Below, in pieces: positions 28,638 through 38,004 of a stretch of DNA of 64,000 nt. Positions within the stretch are counted from its first letter, which is position 1. Every line of letters starts with the position of its first letter. The notes beneath the pieces were generated by a model. The model was not told the origin of the DNA. It searched no databases and saw only the letters and a program-made list of their open reading frames with translations. Location: the NCBI GenBank assembly GCA_951813515.1, contig OX638346.1:2287617-2351616 (forward strand), given 5' to 3'. The stretch comes from an uncultured Pseudomonadales bacterium. GTDB lineage: Bacteria > Pseudomonadota > Gammaproteobacteria > Pseudomonadales > Azotimanducaceae. The translations under genes and the position numbers were made by a program.

Positions 28638-30989
28638 ATGCGGTCGAGCCTTACCATAAGGAGAAGCGGTAACGCTGTCATCGAGGTGCTTGTTGAATCT
28701 CTCGAGGCTGCGGCGAAATACAACCCGAATGACGTTGTGCATCCGTACGCCGTCTTGTGGACGGACCACGACGCCCAGTGGCAACCGATCATTCCTCAGC
28801 TCCGGCGGCTGCTGCCACAGCTTCTCACGTTTGGGGAGTACCAACCTGACCAACGAATCGGGCCGGCGATTTGGCTACGAAGCGTCGTAGACCGGGGGCT
28901 GCCTGAGATTGAATTGCAGGACGGAGTCACGCCGATAGTCTACCTCGCCGGGGTGAGCCGGCAGGAACTCCGGGCGGTCCAAGAGTGCCCGGACAGCCTC
29001 AAGCCGCTGGTGGAGCTGCAGTACCGTGGAGCCTGTTGGACCCAGAAGAACGGAAAGGACTGGACGGTCGAGGCTTTCCTCGTTTCCGAAGAAGGCGGGC
29101 TCGGTCTGGACGTTGCGCGTGATGCGACGACTCGGCGGGCCATGCTCGGAGCCTTGGCGGAATTGGCCACAACCTCGGTTGACCGGTTGGAGGGTAAGCA
29201 TCTCGAGGGGGAGGATTTCGACAAGCTTTTTTCGGACGATCCTGCCAAGGATCTGCTGGTGTGGCTCAGTGAGCCACAGGCCGTGAAGTCTGGTTGGAAC
29301 AGCGGTCGGTGGAGCGCCTTCAAGTCCCGCTGCAAGGCGGATTTCAAGTTTGATCCAGACAAGGACGGCGAGCTGGTCGGCGCAGAACTGCTCGGCAGGC
29401 GGGAAGACGCGTGGGCCGCTGTGTGGGAGCGATTCACTGAGTCACCAGCGCTCTATCCGGGTGTGCCGGAACAGCTCATCAAGGCGATGCCAAGCGACCT
29501 GTTCATCGAGCCTTCCTCGTGGCCACAGAACAACGAGAACGAAGAGACGGCGCTGCGGCAATCGCTGCTTGCGTTGGGGGAATCCACGCCCACCAAAGCG
29601 CGTGAACGGATCTTGGAACTCGATATGTCGCACGGACGGAGGCGCGAGTGGGTCTGGGCCAAACTCGGCCAAGCGCGGCTCGCCAATGCGCTCGCCCATT
29701 TGGCCGAGCTTGCGGAAGGTGCGGCGACCAGACTTGGCGGCTCATCGACGGCCGAAATGGCGAAGCTGTATGTCGGTGCAGCCTGGGAGGTCGACAGCGC
29801 TGCGCTGTCTGCGATGGCTACGGTGAAGTCGTCTGCCGATGCGCAGGCGGTGAGCAAGGCATTGAACGCTGTCTACCGGCCCTGGTTGGAGTCGGCGGCC
29901 GAGCACCTGCAGACCCTGGCCGAGAAAGATCCCATGCCGGGGCACGATGGGCAGGGGCTGGAAGATCTCCTGGTTGAATCCGGCGGTTTGGTGCTCTTCG
30001 CGGATGGCCTCCGTTTTGATGTGTCGCAACGTCTTGTTGAGCGCATGCGTTCGAAAGGTTGGTCCGTAACCCTGTCGACTCGATGGGCGGGTCTACCCAC
30101 GGTGACCGCGACGGCGAAACCAGCGGTCTCACCGGTCACGAAGGGCATCAAGGGCTTGTTGCTCGGGGAAGATTTTCTTCCTGCGACGGCAGATGGTGAG
30201 CAGCCGCTGACCACGGACCGTTTCCGAAAACTCTTGGCAACGGCCGGCTACCAGTATCTACGTGCCGTCGAATCCGGCGACTTCTCCGGCCGCGGCTGGA
30301 CGGAGAACGGCGAGCTCGACAAGCTTGGCCACTCCCTGCAGGGCAAGCTCGCGGGCCGCGTCGAAGAACAGGTGGATTTGCTCCTTGAGCGTATCGAGTT
30401 TCTGCTCGATACCGGTTGGCGTGAGATCCGTGTGGTAACGGACCACGGTTGGCTGTGGCTCCCCGGCGGGCTGCCCAAGGTCGATCTGCCCAAGTACCTG
30501 ACTGCCAGCCGCTGGGCTCGATGCGCTGCGATCAAGGGTGGATCGAAGGTCGAGGTTCCGACCGTCAAATGGCATTGGAATGCCCATGAGCGAGTGGCAG
30601 TGGCACCTGGGATTGCATGCTTCGGCGCGGGCAATGAATACGCGCACGGTGGGCTGAGCCTGCAGGAGAGTCTGGTTCCGGTGATTCGGGTGACGGCCGG
30701 CGAAGCCGCTGCTAAGACGGCCGCGGAGATTGGAGATGTCTCCTGGGTCGGGTTGCGCTGTCGCGTTCAGGTCGACACGGCTGCGCCTGGACTGTCTGTG
30801 GACTTGCGCTCGAAGGTTAATGACCCGAGTTCGAGTGTCGGCAGGGTTCGACCGGTGGACGCCAACGGAGCGGCCAGTCTTTTGGTTGCCGACGACGAGC
30901 TCGAGGGCACGTCGGCAGTGGTAGTGGTATTGGACGCCGGCGGCCATGTGATAGCCAAACTACCCACGATCATCGGGGGTGACGATTGA
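28638..30989 (+). CDS. pglZ: PglZ (type B), BREX phosphatase-superfamily protein
   Basis: 783 residues. The N-terminal KYNPNDVVHPYAVLWTDHDAQW is the usual PglZ type B opening. The alkaline-phosphatase-like core has LVLFADGLRFDVSQRL and VVTDHGWLWLPGG as likely metal-binding segments. PglZ is essential for BREX restriction and methylation; PglZ from another system was shown to be a metal-dependent nuclease. The ATG at 28638 follows the upstream stop by one base; a start at 28617 is also open. The stop overlaps brxL (TTGA). Confidence 0.92.
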   Translation: MRSSLTIRRSGNAVIEVLVESLEAAAKYNPNDVVHPYAVLWTDHDAQWQPIIPQLRRLLPQLLTFGEYQPDQRIGPAIWLRSVVDRGLPEIELQDGVTPIVYLAGVSRQELRAVQECPDSLKPLVELQYRGACWTQKNGKDWTVEAFLVSEEGGLGLDVARDATTRRAMLGALAELATTSVDRLEGKHLEGEDFDKLFSDDPAKDLLVWLSEPQAVKSGWNSGRWSAFKSRCKADFKFDPDKDGELVGAELLGRREDAWAAVWERFTESPALYPGVPEQLIKAMPSDLFIEPSSWPQNNENEETALRQSLLALGESTPTKARERILELDMSHGRRREWVWAKLGQARLANALAHLAELAEGAATRLGGSSTAEMAKLYVGAAWEVDSAALSAMATVKSSADAQAVSKALNAVYRPWLESAAEHLQTLAEKDPMPGHDGQGLEDLLVESGGLVLFADGLRFDVSQRLVERMRSKGWSVTLSTRWAGLPTVTATAKPAVSPVTKGIKGLLLGEDFLPATADGEQPLTTDRFRKLLATAGYQYLRAVESGDFSGRGWTENGELDKLGHSLQGKLAGRVEEQVDLLLERIEFLLDTGWREIRVVTDHGWLWLPGGLPKVDLPKYLTASRWARCAAIKGGSKVEVPTVKWHWNAHERVAVAPGIACFGAGNEYAHGGLSLQESLVPVIRVTAGEAAAKTAAEIGDVSWVGLRCRVQVDTAAPGLSVDLRSKVNDPSSSVGRVRPVDANGAASLLVADDELEGTSAVVVVLDAGGHVIAKLPTIIGGDD

Positions 30990-33040
30990 AGGTAGAACTC
31001 GACCAACTTGACCGTCTCGCGGCGACGGCGTTTGATGGCTTCCTGGTCCGTAAGGACTTGGTACGCAAGTACAGCCGGCAATATCCGGTCCCGACGTACG
31101 TGGTCGAGTTCCTTCTCGGGCGCTATTGCGCGAGCACGGACGAGGAAGAGATCGAGGAAGGCTTGACCATCGTCGAGCGGCAACTGGCTGATCGCGCGGT
31201 GAGGACGGGCGAAGAGGAGTTGTTCAAGGCTCGGGCCCGCGACCAGGGTTCAATCAAGCTGATCGACATCGTTCGGGCAAGGCTCGACGCCAAGACCGAC
31301 TCGTTTGTTGCCGAACTGCCGAGCCTCGCGATTAAGGACGTGCGCATCGACGACAACTTGGTCAAACAGCACGAGCGCATGCTCACGGATGGCTTCTACG
31401 CGGAAGTGACCCTCAGCTATGACGCGGCAATCGCCCAGGAAAGAGGTGGTCGACCATTCGCAATCGATAGCCTGCGAGCCATCCAGCTCTCTAAGGCTGA
31501 TGTGCTCGACTCCCTCAAGCGAGCCCGGCACGACTTCACGATCGAGGAATGGAAAAGACTCCTGCTACGTAGCATCGGCCTCGAGCCGGCTGCGCTGTGC
31601 GAACGCGCCCAACTCGTCGGCCTCGTGCGCATGGTTCCATTTGTCGAGCGCAACTACAACATGGTCGAACTCGGTCCGCGTGGCACAGGCAAGAGCCATC
31701 TATTCCAACAGATCTCCCCTTACGCGCATCTGATCTCGGGCGGTAAGGCGACCGTGGCGAAGATGTTCGTCAACAACGCCACGGGTCAGCGTGGTTTGGT
31801 CTGCCAGTACGACGTTGTGTGCTTCGATGAAATTTCCGGCGTTTCGTTCGATCAGAAAGACGGCGTCAACATCCTCAAAGGTTTCATGGAGTCCGGCGAG
31901 TTCTCCCGCGGCAAGGAGAGCATCCGGGCCGAGGGGGGAATCGTCATGGTCGGCAACCTCGACGTTGAAGTCGACCACCAACAGCGCGTAGGCCACCTAC
32001 TGAGCCCGTTGCCGCCAGAAACGCGGGACGACACGGCCTTCATGGACCGAATTCACGCCTATGTTCCCGGCTGGGACTTCCCGAAGCTCAATCCCAACGA
32101 GCACTTCACAAATCACTTTGGCTTGGTCAGTGACTTCCTGTCCGAGTGCTGGAGCCGGTTGCGCACTGGTAGCCGTATTCCCGTCCTGCAGGGACGGGTG
32201 AACTACGGTGGTGCCCTAAGTGGTCGCGACATCACCGCGGTCAACAAAACAGTGAGTGGTCTTCTGAAGCTCCTGTATCCGGATCCGGAAATGCCGGTGC
32301 CGGACGAAGAGCTGGAAGAAATGGCGCGAGCTGCCATGGAAGTTCGCCGGCGGGTCAAGGAGCAGCAGAAGCGGGTATTCAGGAGCGAATTCCGCAACAC
32401 GCATTTCAGTTACGCGATGGGTGAAGACGGCATCGAGAAGTTCGTCTCCACGCCGGAACTGCATAGCGACGAGGCGATCGAACTCGATCCGTTGCCGCCC
32501 GGACAGGTGTGGGGCATCAGCCCCGGCGGACCCGAAACCGGCCCCAGCCTGTACCGTCTTGAAGTAACTGGCGGCAGGGGCAGCGGTGTCAAGATCCTGA
32601 ATGCCCCGGTGCCGCCGGCGTTCCGGGAGAGTGTCCGGTATGCCGAGCAGAACCTATACACGCGGGCCAAGGAGCTTGTCGGCGACCGGGATCCGCGCGC
32701 CCATGAGTTCTCGGTACAGCTCAGGGCGCTGGACAACGATAGAACCGGCACGTCGCTTGGCCTGCCGGCGTTGATGGCGCTGTGCAGCGGATTGCTTGAG
32801 AAGAGCACCAAAGGCGGCTTGATTGTTGTCGGCGCGTTGAATCTCGGTGGTTCTGTTGAGCCTCTCGCCAACGCCGTCGGTATCGTCGAGGTGGCTGTCG
32901 AGAAGGGAGCCAATACCGTGCTGATGCCGGTCTCGGCGCGGAAACAGCTTTTCGAGCTCTCCGACGACATGGCTACGCGAATCGGCATTCAGTTCTATTC
33001 GGATACGACGGATGCGTTGCTAAAGGCATTGCTCGAATAG
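30986..33040 (+). CDS. brxL: BrxL, BREX AAA+/Lon-like protein
   Basis: 684 residues from a TTG that overlaps the pglZ stop. The AAA+ core has GPRGTGKSHLF and CFDEISG. The C-terminal domain resembles the Lon protease domain: TGTSLGLPALMAL keeps a serine, but the segment where Lon has its catalytic lysine reads AVGIVEVAVEKG and has no lysine at the usual place. BrxL is known to form DNA-binding, MCM-like rings needed for restriction rather than an active protease, consistent with this. It is the last gene of the operon. Confidence 0.93.
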   Translation: MKVELDQLDRLAATAFDGFLVRKDLVRKYSRQYPVPTYVVEFLLGRYCASTDEEEIEEGLTIVERQLADRAVRTGEEELFKARARDQGSIKLIDIVRARLDAKTDSFVAELPSLAIKDVRIDDNLVKQHERMLTDGFYAEVTLSYDAAIAQERGGRPFAIDSLRAIQLSKADVLDSLKRARHDFTIEEWKRLLLRSIGLEPAALCERAQLVGLVRMVPFVERNYNMVELGPRGTGKSHLFQQISPYAHLISGGKATVAKMFVNNATGQRGLVCQYDVVCFDEISGVSFDQKDGVNILKGFMESGEFSRGKESIRAEGGIVMVGNLDVEVDHQQRVGHLLSPLPPETRDDTAFMDRIHAYVPGWDFPKLNPNEHFTNHFGLVSDFLSECWSRLRTGSRIPVLQGRVNYGGALSGRDITAVNKTVSGLLKLLYPDPEMPVPDEELEEMARAAMEVRRRVKEQQKRVFRSEFRNTHFSYAMGEDGIEKFVSTPELHSDEAIELDPLPPGQVWGISPGGPETGPSLYRLEVTGGRGSGVKILNAPVPPAFRESVRYAEQNLYTRAKELVGDRDPRAHEFSVQLRALDNDRTGTSLGLPALMALCSGLLEKSTKGGLIVVGALNLGGSVEPLANAVGIVEVAVEKGANTVLMPVSARKQLFELSDDMATRIGIQFYSDTTDALLKALLE

Positions 33041-33178
33041 TTGTCGTTATCGCAGGCGTGACTTGGATGCGGCGAAGTATCGAACTCCATTTGCAAAGCG
33101 TGCAGAGCGCCTTGTTTCCGTTAGGGACGAACGCTTTGTGGGGGTACCGCCATGCGTAGGGGTCGGGCGATTTCATGT

Positions 33179-33340
33179 TCCGCAGAACCGACTGGCCGGT
33201 TGCGTACGTCGGGATTTGCCGACGACTACGCTTTGGCGTGGGCAGAATGGGATGCAATGAATGACGAGACGTGGCCTGATCATTCCGTGGTGGTCTGACA
33301 CCGTGACCCGAAAACCCAGGCGGCGTATTGAACGTTTGTA
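33179..33340 (+). pseudogene. Remnant of an RHH antitoxin-MazF junction
   Basis: The frame reads RTSGFADDYALAWAEWD...DETWPDHSVVV then TGA, closely matching the tail of the antitoxin at 8600-8815 (RTSELSDDYASAWTEWD...). The DNA also matches: TGCGTACGTCGG, CCGACGACTACGCT and TCTGACACCGTGAC are shared. A GTG inside the stop begins a MazF-like start (TRKPRRRIERL) that ends after 13 codons. The N-terminal half of the antitoxin is not recognisable. Confidence 0.7.
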
Positions 33341-33349
33341 GAGTGGTTC

Positions 33350-33372
33350 GACCCGACAACGGGTCTTTTTTT
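33350..33372 (+). terminator. Intrinsic terminator after the BREX operon
   Basis: GACCCG-ACAA-CGGGTC is a perfect 6-bp stem with a four-base loop, followed by seven T residues. It is oriented for the + strand, 310 bases after brxL and just after the mazEF remnant. Confidence 0.85.
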
Positions 33373-33390
33373 GACGTTTCCCGCCAGTCA

Positions 33391-34455
33391 TCAAACCGTC
33401 TGCGGATTCACCAATTCGGCGCCGGGATCGCTTCGCGTCGCCACCGCCCGTCGCGGATCCAGCCCATCTCTCACCGCCTCCCCAATAAAGATCAGCAACG
33501 TCAACAACATCGCCAACGTAACAAACACGAAGAACCCTAGCCACGGCGCCTGAAGATTCGCCTTCGCCGACGACAACATCCGCCCCAATGACGGTGAGTC
33601 AATCGGCAGCCCAAATCCCAGGAAATCCAGCGCCGTCAACGCCGTGATCGACCCGTTCAATATGAACGGCAGGTACGTCAACGTAGCCACCATCGCATTC
33701 GGCAGCACATGCCGCCGCAGAATCGTCAGGTTCGACACCCCCAACGACCGCGCGGCCAGCACGAACTCGTAATTCCGCGCCCGCAGAAACTCAGCGCGAA
33801 CGACACCCACCAGCGCCATCCAGCTAAACAGCCCCAGAATCCCCAGCAGCCAGAACACGTTCGGCTCGACGATGCTCGCGAGAATGATCAGAACGAACAG
33901 AATCGGTAGCCCCGCGAAGATCTCGACCACCCTCTGTCCGAGCAGATCGACAAGCCCCCCGAAATACCCCTGCAACGCGCCCACGAGCACGCCGATGCTC
34001 GAACTGATCAGCGTCAGCGCGAGCCCGAACAGCACCGAAAGCCGAAACCCGTAGAGCAACTTCGCGAACACATCCGTCCCCCCTCCGTCCGTCCCGAGAA
34101 AATGCCTGCGGTCCGGTGGCGACGGGGTGACCTCGTAGGAGTAGTCGACGGTGTTGTAGGCATACCGCACCGGTGGCCAGATCGCCCAGCCGTCCGCGTC
34201 GATCAAACCCGCCACATAGGGGTCGCGGTAGTCCGCCTCGGTCTCCAGCACGCCGCCGAGTTCGGCCTCCGTGTACATGGCGAACATGGGGAAGTGCAGT
34301 TCCCCCTGGTGCGAGAACACGATCGGTTTGTCGTTGGCGATGAACTCGGCAAACATCGACAGCACGAACAGCACCAGGAAGATCCAGAACGAGTAGTACC
34401 CGCGCCGGTTCGACTTGAAGAGTTCGAGTCGCCGCTCGTTGATCGGGGACATCAA
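33391..34455 (-). CDS. yejE: YejE-type ABC peptide transporter permease
   Basis: 354 residues with an N-terminal membrane helix, a periplasmic segment (HFLGTDGGGTDVFAKLLYG) and five or more helices. The EAA loop is EFVLAARSLGVSNLTILRRHVLPN. It matches the YejE permease of the YejABEF importer (microcin C-like and other oligopeptides). The start overlaps the yejB stop by four bases. The ATPase gene yejF, normally next, is not present downstream; the BREX end lies there instead. Confidence 0.88.
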   Translation of the reverse strand: MMSPINERRLELFKSNRRGYYSFWIFLVLFVLSMFAEFIANDKPIVFSHQGELHFPMFAMYTEAELGGVLETEADYRDPYVAGLIDADGWAIWPPVRYAYNTVDYSYEVTPSPPDRRHFLGTDGGGTDVFAKLLYGFRLSVLFGLALTLISSSIGVLVGALQGYFGGLVDLLGQRVVEIFAGLPILFVLIILASIVEPNVFWLLGILGLFSWMALVGVVRAEFLRARNYEFVLAARSLGVSNLTILRRHVLPNAMVATLTYLPFILNGSITALTALDFLGFGLPIDSPSLGRMLSSAKANLQAPWLGFFVFVTLAMLLTLLIFIGEAVRDGLDPRRAVATRSDPGAELVNPQTV

Positions 34456-35528
34456 TTACCCCGCGTCTCGAAGTCGATGCGTGGATCGACGATGGTGTAG
34501 ACGATATCGCCGATAAGCTGCATGACTAGCCCGATGAGCGTGAACACGAACAGCGTGCCGAAGAAGATCGGGTAGTCGCGCTTGACGACGGCTTCGTAGC
34601 CGAGGAGGCCAATGCCGTCAATCGAGAAGATGACCTCGATCAGGAGCGCGCCGGTGAACAGCAGGCTGACGAACGCGGCCGGGAATCCGGCGATCACGAT
34701 GAGGATCGCGTTGCGGAACACGTGCCCGAACAGGACGCGCTTTTCCGTCAGGCCCTTCGACCGCGCGGTCAGCACGAACTGCTTGTTGACCTCCTCGAGG
34801 AAGCTGTTTTTCGTCAGCATGGTGAGGGTTGCGAATCCACCGATGGTGAGGGCGGTGAGCGGCAGGGCGAGGTGCCAGAAATAGTCCGTGACCTTGCCGA
34901 AGGGCGTCAGGTCGGCGAAGTGTTCGGAGACCATGCCGCGCATGGGAAACCAGTCGAGGTAGGTGCCCCCGGCGAACAGGATGATCAGCATCACCGCGAT
35001 GAGGAAACCGGGGATGGCGTAGGCGACGAACACGACCGCGCTCGACCAGACGTCGAACGCGGTGCCGTCTCGCACGGCCTTGGCCATGCCGAGCGGGATC
35101 GAGACGCCGTAGATCAGCACCAGCGACCAGAGTCCGAGCGAGACGGAGACGGGCAGCCGTTCTACCACGAGGTCGAATACCGTGCGGTTCTGGAAGTAGC
35201 TTTCGCCGAAATCCAGGCGCACGTAGTTCCACAGCATGAGCAAGAACCGCTCGAGCGGCGGCTTGTCGAACCCGAACGCCTTCTCCATGCGCGCGACGAA
35301 CGCGGGATCGAGTCCCTCGCTGCCGGTGTAGGACGACTGCGACGACGGCCCCATGCTCGTCGGCGCCGACACCGAGGCCGTCGTCGAGATGTCGAGCCCC
35401 TGCGCCTGGACGATGGCCTGTTCCACGGGGCCGCCCGGCGCGAACTGCACCAGGATGAAGTTGATGACCATGATCCCGAACAGCGTCGGCAGGATCAGCA
35501 GGAGGCGGCGGAGAACGTAGCGGCCCAT
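34452..35528 (-). CDS. yejB: YejB-type ABC peptide transporter permease
   Basis: 358 residues beginning MGRYVLRRLLLILPTLFGIMVINF, the classic DppB/YejB start. The EAA loop is FVLTARSKGLTEKRVLFGHVFRN. A Ser/Thr-rich insert (SAPTSMGPSSQSSYTGSEG) after the first helix is typical of YejB. The gene sits between yejA (one-base gap) and yejE (four-base overlap) and forms the channel with YejE. Confidence 0.9.
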   Translation of the reverse strand: MGRYVLRRLLLILPTLFGIMVINFILVQFAPGGPVEQAIVQAQGLDISTTASVSAPTSMGPSSQSSYTGSEGLDPAFVARMEKAFGFDKPPLERFLLMLWNYVRLDFGESYFQNRTVFDLVVERLPVSVSLGLWSLVLIYGVSIPLGMAKAVRDGTAFDVWSSAVVFVAYAIPGFLIAVMLIILFAGGTYLDWFPMRGMVSEHFADLTPFGKVTDYFWHLALPLTALTIGGFATLTMLTKNSFLEEVNKQFVLTARSKGLTEKRVLFGHVFRNAILIVIAGFPAAFVSLLFTGALLIEVIFSIDGIGLLGYEAVVKRDYPIFFGTLFVFTLIGLVMQLIGDIVYTIVDPRIDFETRGN

Positions 35529-35529
35529 G

Positions 35530-37431
35530 TTATTCGCCGAGGTACTCCGCGACCCTGGCGGCGCGCGTGTCGTCCCACCACCACGACTCGGTCCACACTT
35601 CGCGCGACAGCTTGCCGGCGTCCACCCAGTCGTACCGGTTCCAGTGCGCGATGCCGATCTTGGTCCTGCTCATGCCCGGGATGAGGTAGAAGTTCCACAA
35701 CATGACGCGGTCGAACGCGCGAATGGCGGCGACGTAGTCGTCCCAGGTCCCCGCCGACTTGGCTGCCTCCAGCAGGTGGTCGATGGCGGGATCCCGGATG
35801 TTGGGATAGTTGGCGCCGTACTCGTGGCCCGCTTCGGCGCTTGAAAAGCGTGCCATGGCGTGCGTCGGCGTGAAGTCCGTGATGAACCACATGCCGCCGC
35901 CATCGAAGTCGCCGGAAAGCATGCGGAACACCCATTGGGAGGTCTCTGGCGATTTGATCGTCGACGTGATGCCGAGACGTTCGAGGTTGTGGAGATAAGG
36001 CATGATGGAAGCCGCCACACCCGGTGGCACAACCACGAGGCGGACATGGAACCGCTCCCCCGTGACGCCGTGCACGAGGCGGCCATCTTCGACGATCCAG
36101 CCGGCTTCCTTCAACAGCGCCGCTGCCCTGACGAGGTTGTCGCGATGCCATCCGCGCCCGCCGTGGGGCGGTGGCCGATAGGGCTCGATGAAGACGCGCG
36201 GTGGCACCAGGTCCCGTATCGGCTCGAGGTACTTGAGTTCCCGGTCGCTCGGCAGGCCGCGGGATGCCAGCACCGAGCCGTGGAAGAAACTCTCCGCCAG
36301 TCCGTAGAAGTCGTAGTTGCGCCAGTTGATCCACTCGTAGTCGGCGACCAGCCACAGCGCCTCGCGCACCCGGACGTCCCGGAAGCGCGGCTGGTCGAGG
36401 TTCCAGAACAGTGCTGCCCACAGTCCCGACGGGTGATTCACCGGCAGCCAGTGCTGCCTGAACATCCCGGCGCGCTTGGCCGGAAACTCGTAGCCGGTGT
36501 TCCAGAGCCTGGGGACGCCTTCGATGTTGACGTCGACGACGTCGCCCTTGATCGACTCGGCCTGGATCTGGCCGTCGCGGAAGTAATCCCACTTCACCTC
36601 GTCGAAGTTGTAGCGGCCGCGCATGACCGGCAGGTCCCGTCCCCAGTAGTCCTCGACGCGCTCGTAACGGATCCAGCGGCCGACGCGGAGTTCCTTGACG
36701 CGGTATGGACCGGAGCCGAGCGGCGGCGTGATGCTGGTCTTGCCCAGGTCCCGCGACGCCCAGAAATGTGCTGGCAGGATCGGCTTCGAGCCGATGACGA
36801 TGGGCAGCAGCGGATCGCCCCTCTGGCCCTCCCGGATGTTGAACCGGATCTCGCGCGGCCCGATGATCTCGAACGACTCGATGGGGTTCAGCGGCGTGGC
36901 GATCGTTGGCGATGCCTCGGTGGTGAATCGCGTGAACGTGAAATGCACGTCGTCGATGGTGACGGGCTTGCCGTCGTGCCAGCGCGCGCCGTCGCGGATC
37001 TTGAACGCGATCCAGGCGCCGTCGTCCGCCACTGCGATGCCCTCGGCGAGCCGGCCGTAGATCGACGCCGGCTCGTCCGCCGACCAGTCCATCAATGCGT
37101 CGTGCACCAAGTTCATGTAGGGCCGCTCGACATCCACGCCGAGCACGCGGTGTCCGGCGGGAACGGAACACGGGTTGATGTTGTCCCATTGGCCCGAGAC
37201 CGAAATGCGCATCCTGCCGCCTTTCGGCGCGTCGGGATTGACCCAATCGAAGTGCTGGAAGTTGGGAGGGTATTTAGGCTCGGCGAGGAAGGCGTAGGCG
37301 TGCTTGTAGACGATCTCTGAAGGCGGCGCGTCGTCGGCGAGCGCTGCCGCCGACAGGGACAGCATGACCGCTGCGATGCCGACGCGTGCCCCAGGGGCGA
37401 AACCTGCGGCTCGGCCGCAGTCGTCGACCAT
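35530..37431 (-). CDS. yejA: YejA-type extracellular solute-binding protein
   Basis: 633 residues. From the ATG at 37431 it has a Sec signal (GIAAVMLSLSAAALA then DD). The SBP_bac_5 fold is seen in NPDAPKGGRMRISVSGQWDNINP, DGAWIAFKIRDGARWHDGKPVTIDDV and the C-terminal WWWDD. It delivers peptides to the YejBE channel. A start at 37506 is open but would put 25 residues before the signal. It is the first gene of the yejABE operon. Confidence 0.88.
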   Translation of the reverse strand: MVDDCGRAAGFAPGARVGIAAVMLSLSAAALADDAPPSEIVYKHAYAFLAEPKYPPNFQHFDWVNPDAPKGGRMRISVSGQWDNINPCSVPAGHRVLGVDVERPYMNLVHDALMDWSADEPASIYGRLAEGIAVADDGAWIAFKIRDGARWHDGKPVTIDDVHFTFTRFTTEASPTIATPLNPIESFEIIGPREIRFNIREGQRGDPLLPIVIGSKPILPAHFWASRDLGKTSITPPLGSGPYRVKELRVGRWIRYERVEDYWGRDLPVMRGRYNFDEVKWDYFRDGQIQAESIKGDVVDVNIEGVPRLWNTGYEFPAKRAGMFRQHWLPVNHPSGLWAALFWNLDQPRFRDVRVREALWLVADYEWINWRNYDFYGLAESFFHGSVLASRGLPSDRELKYLEPIRDLVPPRVFIEPYRPPPHGGRGWHRDNLVRAAALLKEAGWIVEDGRLVHGVTGERFHVRLVVVPPGVAASIMPYLHNLERLGITSTIKSPETSQWVFRMLSGDFDGGGMWFITDFTPTHAMARFSSAEAGHEYGANYPNIRDPAIDHLLEAAKSAGTWDDYVAAIRAFDRVMLWNFYLIPGMSRTKIGIAHWNRYDWVDAGKLSREVWTESWWWDDTRAARVAEYLGE

Positions 37432-37713
37432 GGAACAACGTTCCGCAGTCGCTGGCGCTCCCGGGGGATATTCGTTCCGCTGAAGTGTCCGGTAGCACCT
37501 TTCCATGCCGGAAACCTACCATGAGCCATGCCCCGTCACACGGGCCGTCAGCGAGCACTCCATTCCGCATCGCCGCGATAGGAACCATGTCGCGATGAAG
37601 TGCGCCTTTTGATGTAACTTGCTCGCCGCCGTGTTATGGAGGCCTTCCTTGTTCCGGCTACGCCCGCCCGCAGCAAAATTGCCGGTAGCAGAACGCATTG
37701 GAAAGAAGCGAAA

Positions 37714-38004
37714 ATGACGTACGCAATGACTCCGGCGCGCCCCCGCAGGCCTAAAGAGGAGACGGCCCGCTTGGGCGATGAGATTTACGAGCGGGACATC
37801 AAGGCCCGGGTGGAGGCCGACCACCACGGCGAGTTCGTCTCCATCGACGTGGACAGCGGGACTTGGGCTATCTCCGACGACCTTCTGACTGCAGCCAAGC
37901 GTCTGCGGGAGCAGAGCCCCGATGCCATTGACGTCTGGTCCGTGCGGGTCGGGCATCGGACGCTGCACCACTTTGGGGGACGGCCGCTGCGGGGTCCCGA
38001 GTGA
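37714..38004 (+). CDS. Conserved small protein, unknown function
   Basis: 96 residues: PRRPKEETARLGDEIYERDIKARVEADHHGEFVSIDVDSGTW..., ending in SVRVGHRTLHHFGG. I recognise this as a conserved small family often next to a clan AA aspartic protease gene, as here, where the following frame begins inside the stop codon (GTGA). The ATG at 37714 follows GGAAAGAAG. Function is unknown; a two-gene stress or toxin-antitoxin-like module is possible. Confidence 0.6.
   Translation: MTYAMTPARPRRPKEETARLGDEIYERDIKARVEADHHGEFVSIDVDSGTWAISDDLLTAAKRLREQSPDAIDVWSVRVGHRTLHHFGGRPLRGPE

Noticed and set aside
35860..37320. 486-codon open frame opposite yejA
   Set aside because: A shadow of a GC-rich gene; the reverse strand encodes a clear solute-binding protein.
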